Positions 52,109-60,858 of a stretch of 64,000 nucleotides of DNA are shown one piece after another. Below the pieces are notes generated by a model, which did no database searches, was not told where the DNA came from, and saw only the letters and a program-made list of their open reading frames with translations. The stretch is from Paenibacillus phytohabitans (GTDB lineage: Bacteria > Bacillota > Bacilli > Paenibacillales > Paenibacillaceae): NCBI RefSeq assembly GCF_013141775.1, contig NZ_WHOB01000089.1, positions 186,001 through 250,000 on the forward strand. The letters run 5' to 3'. Every line of letters begins with the position of its first letter. Within the stretch, counting starts at the first letter, position 1. The position numbers and the translations under genes are program-made.

Positions 52109-52735
52109 TTAAGGCGCCTCTGAGGATTCCGCTATGTTAAGTGCCACCATTGTAAGGATGGCCTGATTCGCTGGATATGAAATGCGCCGCTCGCGGCCGG
52201 GAATATACCCGCGGCCCGGATGCCGCACCCCATTATCATGGACAATCAGGGTACATGTGCCATCAGCGTTATCCTCATAACCGATTCCAAGCACCCAATG
52301 ATAATCATAGACATAACTCCCCCGCCAGCGGAGGCTGAACCATTTATCAAATTTAAGCGCCACAGGCCGCGAGGCATCGATCTCGGCTTTGTATCTTGAG
52401 ATATCATTAAATACGGATACCGTAAGCAGCCTGGAGCTATCCTTCCCGCGCGGAGCAGCATGGCTGATATAGGCCCGGAGACCTTTGGCGAAGCTGCGCA
52501 CACTCATTCCCCAAGGTGTTCCGCCATGATGAGTGTATATGTAATTGATATGTGCTGCCTTGGAATCAAAATGACTGGCCCCCGGAATAAACAGCCTGCC
52601 CATACGCGTGTGCCAATATTCCATAAGCGCGGCCATAGTTGCCGGACCGCAGGCTGAGGCGGGAGAGGCTACTCCCGCTTCCCACTGCGTATACGGTTCC
52701 GCCTTCAACTGCCGGCTGGACGGCTGTCCGCTCAT
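52109..52735 (-). CDS. C39-like papain-fold cysteine peptidase
   Basis: 208 residues without a signal peptide. The catalytic residues are visible: C29 in ASACGPATMAALMEYW, H146 in YDYHWVLGIGYED and D167 in LIVHDNG. This order matches C39-like peptidases, which process peptides or cleave leader sequences. The ATG overlaps the stop of the hybrid kinase gene (ATGA) and has only a weak ribosome site, so it is translated by coupling. Pairing a papain-like peptidase with a sensor kinase is unusual; its substrate is unknown. Confidence 0.8.
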   Translation of the reverse strand: MSGQPSSRQLKAEPYTQWEAGVASPASACGPATMAALMEYWHTRMGRLFIPGASHFDSKAAHINYIYTHHGGTPWGMSVRSFAKGLRAYISHAAPRGKDSSRLLTVSVFNDISRYKAEIDASRPVALKFDKWFSLRWRGSYVYDYHWVLGIGYEDNADGTCTLIVHDNGVRHPGRGYIPGRERRISYPANQAILTMVALNIAESSEAP

Positions 52736-55700
52736 AGGGATACCCTATTCCGGCAATGCTGCAATACGCGTTCAATATCTGTGGTCAGGTACGGCTTGCT
52801 GACAAAGTCATCCATACCGACCGAGAAGCAGCGTTCCCTGTCCTCATCCCTGGCATAGGCTGTCACTGCCGTGATATAAGGCTGATGATCCGGAGGAGCC
52901 TGCTGGCGGATTCTGGCCGTTGCCGTCAGGCCGCTCATCACCGGCATTTGCACATCCATAAATACAAGATCATACGGCTTGCGGAGCACAGCCTGCAGTG
53001 CCCCGCTGCCGTTGTCTACGAGGTCAGCAGTATATCCTCTTGTGCGGAGCATGGTCAGCAGCAGCTTCTGATTGACCGGATGATCCTCCGCGACCAGAAT
53101 GCGCATAGGTCCGAATTTGGCAGCAGTTAGCCCCCCTTGCGCAGGAAGCAGTTCCCTGCCGTCAGCCTCATGCTCAAGGCCGCTTCCGGCTGATCCCCCT
53201 TGATCCGCCGGGGGAACCGGTACAGATACATGCTGATCGGAGTCAGCAGAATCGGCTGATTCCGCCCACCCTCCATCGGGATCGATATCAATATCTATAG
53301 GCAGTGTGAAGTAGAAATCCGAGCCTTCTCCTTCAACGCTCTCCACGGTGATCGCTCCGCCCATCAGCTCAACCAGCCGTTTGCAGATCGCGAGCCCCAG
53401 TCCGGTCCCCCCGTATTTGCGGTTGATGGACGGATGAAGCTGGGAGAAGGACTGGAACAACAGCGGCTGTTTCTCCGGCGGAATTCCGATTCCTGTATCC
53501 AGCACACTGAATTTCAATATCAGCTTCCTGCGGTCCCGGCAGTATTCCGTACCGAGATGGATAGAGACTTGGCCCTTCTCCGTGAATTTGACCGCATTGC
53601 TGACGAGGTTCACCAGTACCTGGCGCAGGCGGGCGGCATCGCCCATAATCAGCTCCGGCACATCAGGAGCCCTATGGCAGGAGAGTTCAATGCCCTTCTC
53701 CCGTGCTTTGGGGGCGAACAGCTCCGTTACGCTTTCAAGCAGTCCTTCCAGGCTGACCGGCTCATGAGTAAGCGTCATTTTACCGGCTTCTATTTTGCTG
53801 AAATCCAGAATTTCATTAAGAATATATAACAGGGACGCGCTGCTGTCGCTAATGATCTCAGCATAACCGCGCTGCTCCTCATCAAGCTCCGTCTCTGTGA
53901 GCAGATCTGTCATTCCCATAATTCCATTCATCGGTGTCCGCAGTTCATGGCTCATGATGGCGAGGAACTCCGATTTGGCCTGGTCTGCTTTCTCTGCCAG
54001 TTCCTTCGCTCTAATAATCTCCTTCTCATCGGTAATGTCACGGAAGACAACGACCGCTCCCTTGCGCTCGCCCTTGTCAAACAGAGGGGTAACCTGATAT
54101 TCGGCCAGAAAGCTGGAGCCGTCCTTGCGCCACAGCACCGCATCCTTGCTCTGATGAGATTCCCCTGCCCGCACCGCCCGCATCAGCGGCGATTCCTCCG
54201 GCCGGTAATGAATGCCGTCCAGCGCCGTCTGTTGAAGGTGATCCAGGTAAGGATGGCCCGTGATCTCTCCATATTCAAAGCCCAGCATCTGTGCCCCGGC
54301 GGGATTAATAAAGGTTACTTTCCCCTCGGTATCCAGACCGAATATTCCTTCGGAGACCGCATTCAGGATCAGAGTGTAGTCATTGCCCAGCTTCTCAATC
54401 TGCTCGGTGTAACGGATACGGTCCGTAATGTCGCGCGATATTCCATATACACCCACAACCTGCTTGTCCACAATAATAGGAATATTGATCGTGTTAATCT
54501 CCACCAGACGGCCATCCTTATGAATCAGCGTAAGGTCATAGCTCTGGGGAATACCTTGAGTAGCCAGAGTGAAATGATGCATCGTCTTCCCGATGTCCTT
54601 GTCCGCCACGAGCGGTCCGAAGTAATTACCCAGCAATTCGTCCAGCGAGTATCCGCTAAGCTCCTCCAGATAGGGATTGGCCGTGAGATATTCACCCTGC
54701 AGATTCATGGAATATACCGCGGAAGGATTATACTCGAACAACGATTTATAGCGCTGCTCGCTCTCCTGCAGCTTCGAGTCGAACTCTTTGCGTTCTGTAA
54801 TATTCCGGCCGACGGCAATAATCTCCACCGCTTGACCCTGCTCATCAAAAATATAACGGCTGTTCGTCTCAAACCAGATGTAGCTGCCGTTCTTATGACG
54901 ATAGCGGTAGGAAACCGGCCGGATAAACCCGGAGATCTCGCTTTCAGCCATAATCGCTCTCATCATCTCCAGATCATCCGGATGCAAATAATGATAAGCG
55001 CTGGTACCAATCATCTCTTCAGGCTCATAACCTAGCAGTGATTGGCTGGCCGGTGAGCAGTACAGGAAGATGCTGTCCTTGATGGCGTGGCGGGAAATCA
55101 GATCGAGTGAATTCTCCGACATCAGGCGGTAATTGCGTTCACTCTCCCGCAGCAGCCGCTCCATCTGCATCCGCTCGGTAATATCCTGCATCATGCCGAT
55201 CAGCTGAACCGGCTGGCCGCCCGGTCCGAAGGTTACATCCCACTGGATGTGTACAGCCAGGATATCTCCATTCGGCAGAATCAGCCGGTAAGACGTGTCC
55301 CCGGACTCGCCCTTGATTACAGCACGCTCTACAGCAGCCTGCAGGAGAGAGAAATCCTCCGGATGAACCAGAGCCATGAAAGCTTCGTAATCCACATTGT
55401 CATTCCCGACAGCATTCTGCAGAATACGCCGCACCTCTTCCGAGAATAACAGCTTCCCCTTGGTCAAATCCCAGCCCCACGAGCCAATTCTGGCTACCCT
55501 CTGGGCGATGGCGAGCGCTTCCTCGCTCTGCTTACGCCGGGTCACATTACGCCCGATTCCCATAATTCGTGTAATTTCGCCGTTCTCGTCCCGGATTTCA
55601 TGAAAAGACATCTCAAACCATAAATAATGCCCTTCCTTGTGACGCAGCCGGCGGCTGTAAGTATCATTCTTCAACAGGCCGTTGGAGCTGCTAATCCCGT

Positions 55701-56283
55701 CAAAATCATCCGGATGATAGAATTCTGCCCGGTTTCTCCCGATCATCTCCTCCGGCAGATATCCAATCTGCGGGAAGGAGGAGGGGGAAATAAAGCTTAA
55801 GGTCCCATCCGGCAGCGAGAAGGAAATCATACTCTGATCATCTTTTATAAATAAGTTGTACAGATCGCGGCTGTCTACTGTCAGCTGGTCAGCTATCTTG
55901 CGGTCCGTAACATCCTGTGCATATACAATAATATTCCGGTCCATCCGGCCTGCTTCTGCCGGAACAAACGTAAGGGATAGCCAGAACGGCCGCCCGCCGC
56001 TGCCCGGGAAACGCAGCTCTTTCACAAGGGGCTGCCCGTTGGTCTGCAACAGCTCCTTCATGATTTCGGGTAAAGAGAATCCCCGCTGCTCTTCCGGCCG
56101 GACCCGGCCTGTCCCGGATAAAGCGCCCGCGAGAAACTCCGGTTCACTGCAGCCAAGCATCGTGCAAAAAGCAGGGTTAACCATGACCCAGCGGTCTCCT
56201 TCAGAAGACAGCACAGCCATCCCCACTGGAGACATCAGGAATGCTTGATCCAGAATGGTACTATTCTCTGCCAAGTTATCCAT
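52732..56283 (-). CDS. Hybrid histidine kinase with six PAS domains and a receiver
   Basis: 1,183 residues, no membrane helix. Six PAS domains (about 10-115, 140-255, 260-370, 385-495, 505-620, 630-745) precede HisKA (phospho-His in MSHELRTPMNG), HATPase (NLVSNAVKF, DTGIGIPP, GGTGLGLAIC) and a C-terminal receiver (RILVAEDHPVNQ, phospho-Asp in LVFMDVQMPVMSG, Lys in FVSKPY). There is no HPt domain, so phosphate must pass to a separate HPt or response regulator, or the receiver acts as a brake. With so many PAS domains, several cytosolic signals may be combined. ATG nine bases after GGAGG. Coupled to the C39-like peptidase gene. Confidence 0.9.
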   Translation of the reverse strand: MDNLAENSTILDQAFLMSPVGMAVLSSEGDRWVMVNPAFCTMLGCSEPEFLAGALSGTGRVRPEEQRGFSLPEIMKELLQTNGQPLVKELRFPGSGGRPFWLSLTFVPAEAGRMDRNIIVYAQDVTDRKIADQLTVDSRDLYNLFIKDDQSMISFSLPDGTLSFISPSSFPQIGYLPEEMIGRNRAEFYHPDDFDGISSSNGLLKNDTYSRRLRHKEGHYLWFEMSFHEIRDENGEITRIMGIGRNVTRRKQSEEALAIAQRVARIGSWGWDLTKGKLLFSEEVRRILQNAVGNDNVDYEAFMALVHPEDFSLLQAAVERAVIKGESGDTSYRLILPNGDILAVHIQWDVTFGPGGQPVQLIGMMQDITERMQMERLLRESERNYRLMSENSLDLISRHAIKDSIFLYCSPASQSLLGYEPEEMIGTSAYHYLHPDDLEMMRAIMAESEISGFIRPVSYRYRHKNGSYIWFETNSRYIFDEQGQAVEIIAVGRNITERKEFDSKLQESEQRYKSLFEYNPSAVYSMNLQGEYLTANPYLEELSGYSLDELLGNYFGPLVADKDIGKTMHHFTLATQGIPQSYDLTLIHKDGRLVEINTINIPIIVDKQVVGVYGISRDITDRIRYTEQIEKLGNDYTLILNAVSEGIFGLDTEGKVTFINPAGAQMLGFEYGEITGHPYLDHLQQTALDGIHYRPEESPLMRAVRAGESHQSKDAVLWRKDGSSFLAEYQVTPLFDKGERKGAVVVFRDITDEKEIIRAKELAEKADQAKSEFLAIMSHELRTPMNGIMGMTDLLTETELDEEQRGYAEIISDSSASLLYILNEILDFSKIEAGKMTLTHEPVSLEGLLESVTELFAPKAREKGIELSCHRAPDVPELIMGDAARLRQVLVNLVSNAVKFTEKGQVSIHLGTEYCRDRRKLILKFSVLDTGIGIPPEKQPLLFQSFSQLHPSINRKYGGTGLGLAICKRLVELMGGAITVESVEGEGSDFYFTLPIDIDIDPDGGWAESADSADSDQHVSVPVPPADQGGSAGSGLEHEADGRELLPAQGGLTAAKFGPMRILVAEDHPVNQKLLLTMLRTRGYTADLVDNGSGALQAVLRKPYDLVFMDVQMPVMSGLTATARIRQQAPPDHQPYITAVTAYARDEDRERCFSVGMDDFVSKPYLTTDIERVLQHCRNRVSL

Positions 56284-56432
56284 TAAACAAGGCCTCCTTC
56301 ATCTCGAGCCGGCGCTTCTGCAGACTCTCTGTTGTCTTCGCTTGTCCTTCTATATCTCACAGTATACGATAAGAGCAGCAGGGAATGAAACGTGCAGCCC
56401 CCATTGGATCAGGAAAATTTAAATTGTAAATA

Positions 56433-56461
56433 TTGACTATTCCAGAAATGCGTCCTATATT
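56433..56461 (+). promoter_or_regulatory. Sigma-A promoter
   Basis: TTGACT, 17 bases, TATATT. Transcription should start near 56468, only about 30 bases before a terminator hairpin. Confidence 0.65.
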
Positions 56462-56498
56462 AAAAGGTAATTATATAACCGTGACTCATTACGCTGGA

Positions 56499-56547
56499 AG
56501 CACCCGTAATAGAGGCCTATTGGCCTTTACTGCGGGTGCTTTTTTTG
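56499..56547 (+). terminator. Leader terminator (attenuator or small-RNA end)
   Basis: AGCACCCG pairs with CGGGTGCT around an inner stem-loop, followed by seven T residues. It lies between a good promoter and the exported coiled-coil gene. Confidence 0.75.
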
Positions 56548-56587
56548 CGTGTATTACCGGGAAACGGAAACAAGAGGAGGAATATTA

Positions 56588-57409
56588 ATGATGAATCTGT
56601 GCAGGAGCGCTGCCATAACGCTGCTCTCCCTGCTGATTGCCCTGGCCACTCTGGCCGGGTCTGCTTCTGCATCTCCGACTGTAATAACCGCATCGGTTCG
56701 GGCGTCTTTTGATCTTACTGCGGCAGCGGCAGAGAGTACTGTCCGCGTCCGGCTGAAGAGCCAGTACAGCGAACTATCCCTCCTGTCAGCCCAATATGAC
56801 AGCCGGGAGGTACAGATTAGAGCGCTTCATGATCAGAATGCAGAGTCGCTGATTGTTGTCCGCGAGGCTATCAAGAATATAGACCAGGCTTCCGTAGCCC
56901 GGCTTACCGCAGCTGTCAGCAGCGCCAAGGAACGCTACCAGCCGCTGTTCGATCAATACAGTGTGCTCAACAAACGGATTTCCCTGCTCAAAGGGCTGAA
57001 GGACAAGACGCTGAATTCCGTACTGAAGGCCCAGTCCGAGGCCATGAAGCTCCTTGTACAGCTGGCCCGACAGGAGATACGCGACAAGGAAGCCCTGCTC
57101 AAGGCTGCCAAGGATACACGCACCAAGCGGGTTGCCGCTGCCCGCAAGATTCTGGCCGGAATGGACAACGCGCAAATTTCAATGAAATCCCAGAAGAGTG
57201 CAGCCTCCGCATTGAACAAACGGCTTACCGCAGACTGGAGCGATTTCAAAGCTGCGGTCCGCAAGCAGAACTCCGTCCTGGCCGGCCAATCCCTATCCTC
57301 AATGGTCTCCGGCTACCGGCAAATTGCAGCCAGCAAGCTGAAGATTATTGAGCTGGAGCAGAAGATCGCAGCCATTATTACCGCTACCCATAAGCAAATC
57401 GGCACTTGA
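56588..57409 (+). CDS. Exported coiled-coil protein of unknown function
   Basis: 273 residues. The signal peptide ends near SASASPTV; the rest is almost entirely alpha-helical with heptad-like Leu/Ala spacing (YSELSLLSAQYDSREVQIR, KIIELEQKIAAII). There is no membrane helix besides the signal and no catalytic motif. The ATG chosen follows AGAGGAGG; the 13 upstream in-frame codons lie in the terminator tail. The gene sits behind a leader terminator, so conditional read-through may control it. Confidence 0.75.
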   Translation: MMNLCRSAAITLLSLLIALATLAGSASASPTVITASVRASFDLTAAAAESTVRVRLKSQYSELSLLSAQYDSREVQIRALHDQNAESLIVVREAIKNIDQASVARLTAAVSSAKERYQPLFDQYSVLNKRISLLKGLKDKTLNSVLKAQSEAMKLLVQLARQEIRDKEALLKAAKDTRTKRVAAARKILAGMDNAQISMKSQKSAASALNKRLTADWSDFKAAVRKQNSVLAGQSLSSMVSGYRQIAASKLKIIELEQKIAAIITATHKQIGT

Positions 57410-57498
57410 ACCTCTATCTGTCCTGTATCTTCCAACCGTAAGGGCGCATATGGTAGTTAAAGAAGACCATCATCATGCGGCGGGAGGAGGCATTCACT

Positions 57499-58602
57499 AT
57501 GCGTATCTGCATCATTGCACCCGAACAGTTCCCGGTTCCAGGGGATGGCTCTGTAGAGATCTGCATCTGGAATATTGCCCGGCGGCTTGCCCGAAGGCAC
57601 AAAGTAACTATAGTGAGCCGGAGATCACCGGGACTCCCGGACACGGACGAAATAGAGCAGGTCAGGTTCATCCGCCTTCCATCCGGCACCCCTGCCCGGT
57701 ACCGCAGCTCGGTTCTCGGATATCTGGAAGCGGCGGAACCCTTTGAACTGATTCAGATCGATAACCGGCCGCTGCTGCTGGCCGCTGTCAAACGGCGGCA
57801 CCCCGGCACTCCGGTGCTGCTGTTCCTGCATTCCCTGACCTTCGTGCCGCCGGAATCCAGAATCGCCCGCAGTCTCGCCCTGGCGGACGCTGTCGCGGCT
57901 AACAGCCGCTCCCTGCAGCAGCGGCTCGCGCGGCGGTTCCCCGGCATCCCGGGCAAGCTCCGCGTTGTTCCGCTGGGGGCTGACCTGTCCCGCTTCGTCC
58001 CCGTGCCGGCGCAGGAGAAGGCACGCCTGCGCGCGCTGTACGGCCTGGCTCCCGGCTTCACCGTCTTGTTCGTGGGCCGGGTAATCCCGCGCAAGGGAGT
58101 GCCTGTGCTGATCCGGGCCATGCACCGGCTGAACAGGCATATGCCCGCCCGGCTAGTGATCGCCGGAGACGGCAAGCCGGCTTATCTCCGGCAGCTTAAG
58201 GTACTCGCGCGCCGGCTGGGTGTGCGCGTGTCTTTCCTGGGGAATATCCCGCATGAGGATATTCACAGCCTGTATCAGGCCGCAGACTGCTTCATCTGCC
58301 CTTCCCAGCGGCATGAATCCTTCGGCCTCGTGAATGTGGAGGCCATGGCCACGGGACTTCCGGTGATCGCCTCGCGAAACGGCGGAATCCGGGAGATTAT
58401 TGATTCCGGCCATAACGGCTATCTGGTGGGGAGATACCGGGACCCTGCTCCTTTCGCCAAGCGAATGCTGATGATCGGCCGCAATCCTGTGCTCGCGGCA
58501 AGGATCGGGATGCAGGGGCGTAGCGATGCACTGCAGTTGTTCGAATGGCAGCACACTGTAGAGCTGCTGGAGAATCTCTACCTGAAGCTGGTACCGCAAT
58601 AA
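57499..58602 (+). CDS. GT4-family glycosyltransferase
   Basis: 367 residues, GT-B fold. The acceptor half starts MRICIIAPEQFPVPGDGSVE. The nucleotide-sugar half carries VLFVGRVIPRKGVPVLIRAM, LVIAGDGKP and the ESFGLVNVEAMATGLPVIAS motif with the retaining EX7E pattern. Similar to spore-coat-associated transferases of Bacillus (CotSA/YtcC type), but the donor and acceptor are unknown. The ATG chosen lies after GGGAGGAGG; the upstream in-frame ATG is inside the ribosome site region. It follows the coiled-coil gene by 89 bases. Confidence 0.88.
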   Translation: MRICIIAPEQFPVPGDGSVEICIWNIARRLARRHKVTIVSRRSPGLPDTDEIEQVRFIRLPSGTPARYRSSVLGYLEAAEPFELIQIDNRPLLLAAVKRRHPGTPVLLFLHSLTFVPPESRIARSLALADAVAANSRSLQQRLARRFPGIPGKLRVVPLGADLSRFVPVPAQEKARLRALYGLAPGFTVLFVGRVIPRKGVPVLIRAMHRLNRHMPARLVIAGDGKPAYLRQLKVLARRLGVRVSFLGNIPHEDIHSLYQAADCFICPSQRHESFGLVNVEAMATGLPVIASRNGGIREIIDSGHNGYLVGRYRDPAPFAKRMLMIGRNPVLAARIGMQGRSDALQLFEWQHTVELLENLYLKLVPQ

Positions 58603-58634
58603 CCGGAGGAGACGGGTCCGTGCACCTCCTCCGG
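58603..58634 (+). terminator. Hairpin after the glycosyltransferase gene
   Basis: CCGGAGGAG and CTCCTCCGG arms begin right at the stop codon. No U-tract, so termination is uncertain. Confidence 0.4.
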
Positions 58635-58743
58635 GATGCGATACAGCAGCCCCTTTGACACTCCCCGGCAATGCGACATTGTGTCATACGAATTTTGTGA
58701 TCCTTCTCGCAGGATACGGCTGCAGTTAATATTATACTCATAT

Positions 58744-58757
58744 TGTAAGCGTTGCCA
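58744..58757 (+). promoter_or_regulatory. cre site (CcpA) upstream of the PII gene
   Basis: TGTAAGCGTTGCCA matches the Bacillus cre consensus TGWAAGCGYTWNCA at 13 of 14 positions. It lies 86-99 bases upstream of the PII start. Confidence 0.6.
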
Positions 58758-58842
58758 TTAAGCAAATGCACTGCACAGTAAGCCAACAAGACATTGGCAA
58801 CCCCCTACAACACAATATTCGCTGTAGAAAGGGTGCATCGTT

Positions 58843-59169
58843 ATGTTAATGATCAAAGCTATAGTACGACCGGAGAAAGCGGATGAGGTCATGGCTGAAT
58901 TACTGCTTGCCGGCTTCCCCTCCATCAGCAAAATGGACCTGCTCGGACGCGGTAAGCAAAAGGGAATCCAGGTCGGAACCAACCATTACAATCAAATTTC
59001 CAAGAAGCTTCTGATGATCGTAATCCAGGATGATGAGAAGGATGACGTCATCAGCATTATTATGCGCACAGCAAGAACCGGTGAGCATGGCTCATTCGGC
59101 GACGGCAAAATTTTTGTCCTGCCCGTACAGGAGGTCTTCACCATCAGCAACGGTAAAAACCAGCTGTAA
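58843..59169 (+). CDS. NifI1-like PII signal transduction protein
   Basis: 108 residues. The fold and PII signature are clear: MIKAIVRPEKADEVMAELLLAG at the start and RTGEHGSFGDGKIFVLPVQE near the end (B- and C-loop). The T-loop region (GRGKQKGIQVGTNHYNQISKK) lacks the uridylylated tyrosine of GlnB/GlnK and instead resembles NifI1, the PII type that inhibits nitrogenase in archaea and clostridia. No nif gene or NifI2 partner is in the window. It probably senses 2-oxoglutarate and ATP/ADP; the target is unknown. A cre site upstream ties it to carbon supply. Confidence 0.82.
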   Translation: MLMIKAIVRPEKADEVMAELLLAGFPSISKMDLLGRGKQKGIQVGTNHYNQISKKLLMIVIQDDEKDDVISIIMRTARTGEHGSFGDGKIFVLPVQEVFTISNGKNQL

Positions 59170-59215
59170 GCTTCCCGCTCTTCCTTATAATCTGCTTTCC
59201 TGTAGCGCATATGAA

Positions 59216-59281
59216 AGAGGCAGCAAAACGTTCCGCCGGTCTCCGTCTTCACGGACGGTCCGGGAACGCCTTGCTGCCTCT
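59216..59281. terminator. Long hairpin between convergent PII and DUF445 genes
   Basis: AGAGGCAGCAA pairs with TTGCTGCCTCT, with an inner CGTTCC/GGAACG stem. It lies about 24 bases past the DUF445 stop and 47 past the PII stop. Confidence 0.65.
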
Positions 59282-59304
59282 GCCTGTTCTTGCTCATGCT
59301 ACTG

Positions 59305-60546
59305 TCAGATCATCTGGATAACTGTAAGCACCAGCCCTACAACAAAACCGCACACAGCTCCATTAACGCGAATCCACTGCAGATCCTTGCCCACCTTCTC
59401 CTCCAGCATGTTCACGAGCGAGGCGTCATCCATTTGATCAAGGTTCTCCTTGACCAGCTGGCCGATCCGGTAATGATTAGATTCCACGAAGGCGATCAGC
59501 GTGCCGCGGATCCGCTCCTCGGAAGCCTGAATCCATTCCTGCTCCTTGCCGATCCGCCGGACCAGCATAGCATACAGCCAGAACAGCTTGCGGCCGCCGC
59601 GTACCCGGTCTTCCTCAAGCAGCGCAACCGCCTTGACGCGCAGTCCTTCCAGCTGCTGCTGCACGAAAGCCGTAGCAGCCTCCCCTTGCAGCTCATTCAG
59701 CGCCCAATCCTTCAGCGAGGAGATCCGCTCCTCATTGCTCAACAGCTGGAACAGAGCGACACGGATCTCACGGATGACTTCCTCACGGTACTGGCTGTCC
59801 TCTTCCTTGAAATCACGGATAGTGGACTGCACCATGCCCTGCAGCATTTCACCCAGCATATCGGCATCAACGAATCCGACAAAAGCCTGAAACGCCATCC
59901 CCTTCAGCCCGCCAAGCTTCACCTCAGCCAGCTTCTCGCTGGCGATCTTGCCCAGCATCGCACGGGTTTCCGGACGCCCGCTCCAGGAGGAGATCCCTTC
60001 CAGCGCATAATCAAGAGCGGCAATATCCTTGCCGTCATTCATCAGGCTGGTAGCGATTTTATCGGCGGCAACGCCAAGCTCAGCTTCACGCAGATAGCCT
60101 GCTGCTGCAGATTGAAGATACGGAACCGCCTGCTCTACCGGAAGCCGCAGTACGAATTCTTTAATCTGCTCCAGCATTTCCGTTCTTGCTTTCTTTCTGG
60201 AGAAGAACCGTGTCAGCATGCCGGCTCCCAGAGAGATGATGTTGATTTTGCGCAGCTTGTTCTCAATGCTTTCCTTGTTCAGCAGTTCATTCTCCATCGC
60301 GGAGATTAGAGACTGTATAAGCTTATCCCGATTCTTCAGCAGCAGCGAAGTATGCGGAATTCTAAGCCCCAGAGGATGGCGGAACAACGCGGTCACTGCA
60401 AACCAGTCGGCAATCCCTCCGACAAGCCCGGCCTCGAAGCCCCCTCTCAGCAGAATAACAGCCAGGTTCTCCGGCAGAAATAAGGTGAACAGGAAACCGC
60501 ATGCCATGATGGCAAGAGATATGGTAGCTAAATTTCTGGATTTCAT
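59305..60546 (-). CDS. DUF445-family membrane protein
   Basis: 413 residues. An N-terminal pair of helices contains the family motif GGIADWFAVTALFRHPLGLRIPHT. A long amphipathic helical body follows, with a C-terminal helix VCGFVVGLVLTVIQ. The two ends in the membrane with a helical middle are typical. The function is not established; some members are linked to envelope stress or sporulation. The ATG chosen (MKSRNLATIS) has AAGGGGG upstream; the 23 upstream in-frame codons lack a ribosome site. Confidence 0.86.
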   Translation of the reverse strand: MKSRNLATISLAIMACGFLFTLFLPENLAVILLRGGFEAGLVGGIADWFAVTALFRHPLGLRIPHTSLLLKNRDKLIQSLISAMENELLNKESIENKLRKINIISLGAGMLTRFFSRKKARTEMLEQIKEFVLRLPVEQAVPYLQSAAAGYLREAELGVAADKIATSLMNDGKDIAALDYALEGISSWSGRPETRAMLGKIASEKLAEVKLGGLKGMAFQAFVGFVDADMLGEMLQGMVQSTIRDFKEEDSQYREEVIREIRVALFQLLSNEERISSLKDWALNELQGEAATAFVQQQLEGLRVKAVALLEEDRVRGGRKLFWLYAMLVRRIGKEQEWIQASEERIRGTLIAFVESNHYRIGQLVKENLDQMDDASLVNMLEEKVGKDLQWIRVNGAVCGFVVGLVLTVIQMI

Positions 60547-60858
60547 GTGTTTATTATCCCCCTTACATAACGACCCCAAGCCATCTTTTGCCCGAAAAAA
60601 TTGCTTTGCAGACAACAGCAGACATTCCCGTTACAAGATTGCAGGTCTACATTCAATTGTACCACGAGAAGACTCTTTTCTGAAAATCCGGCAAGAAACG
60701 CAGCTTAAATATACGCACCCCGGACTATATATGGATGAAAATGTGATTTTTATATTTCAGAGAAATAATGATAAGATACAGAAAGATGAGTTATCGTGTG
60801 AAATTTAGAGCCCTTGAAGGGGCACTTACAACTATAGATGGAATAGGAGAACTGCAAC
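60547..60858. other. Divergent intergenic region
   Basis: Carries a candidate minus-strand promoter at 60656-60684 and AT-rich sequence upstream of the HAD gene. No gene is seen. Confidence 0.5.
60656..60684 (-). promoter_or_regulatory. Candidate sigma-A promoter of the DUF445 gene
   Basis: On the minus strand TTCAGA, 17 bases, TACAAT. The -10 is good and the -35 moderate. Confidence 0.4.

Larger units (their letters stand above)
56284..56587. other. Intergenic region with promoter and leader terminator
   Basis: Holds the divergent promoters of the hybrid kinase and of the coiled-coil exported protein, plus a strong terminator placed before the latter gene. Confidence 0.5.
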
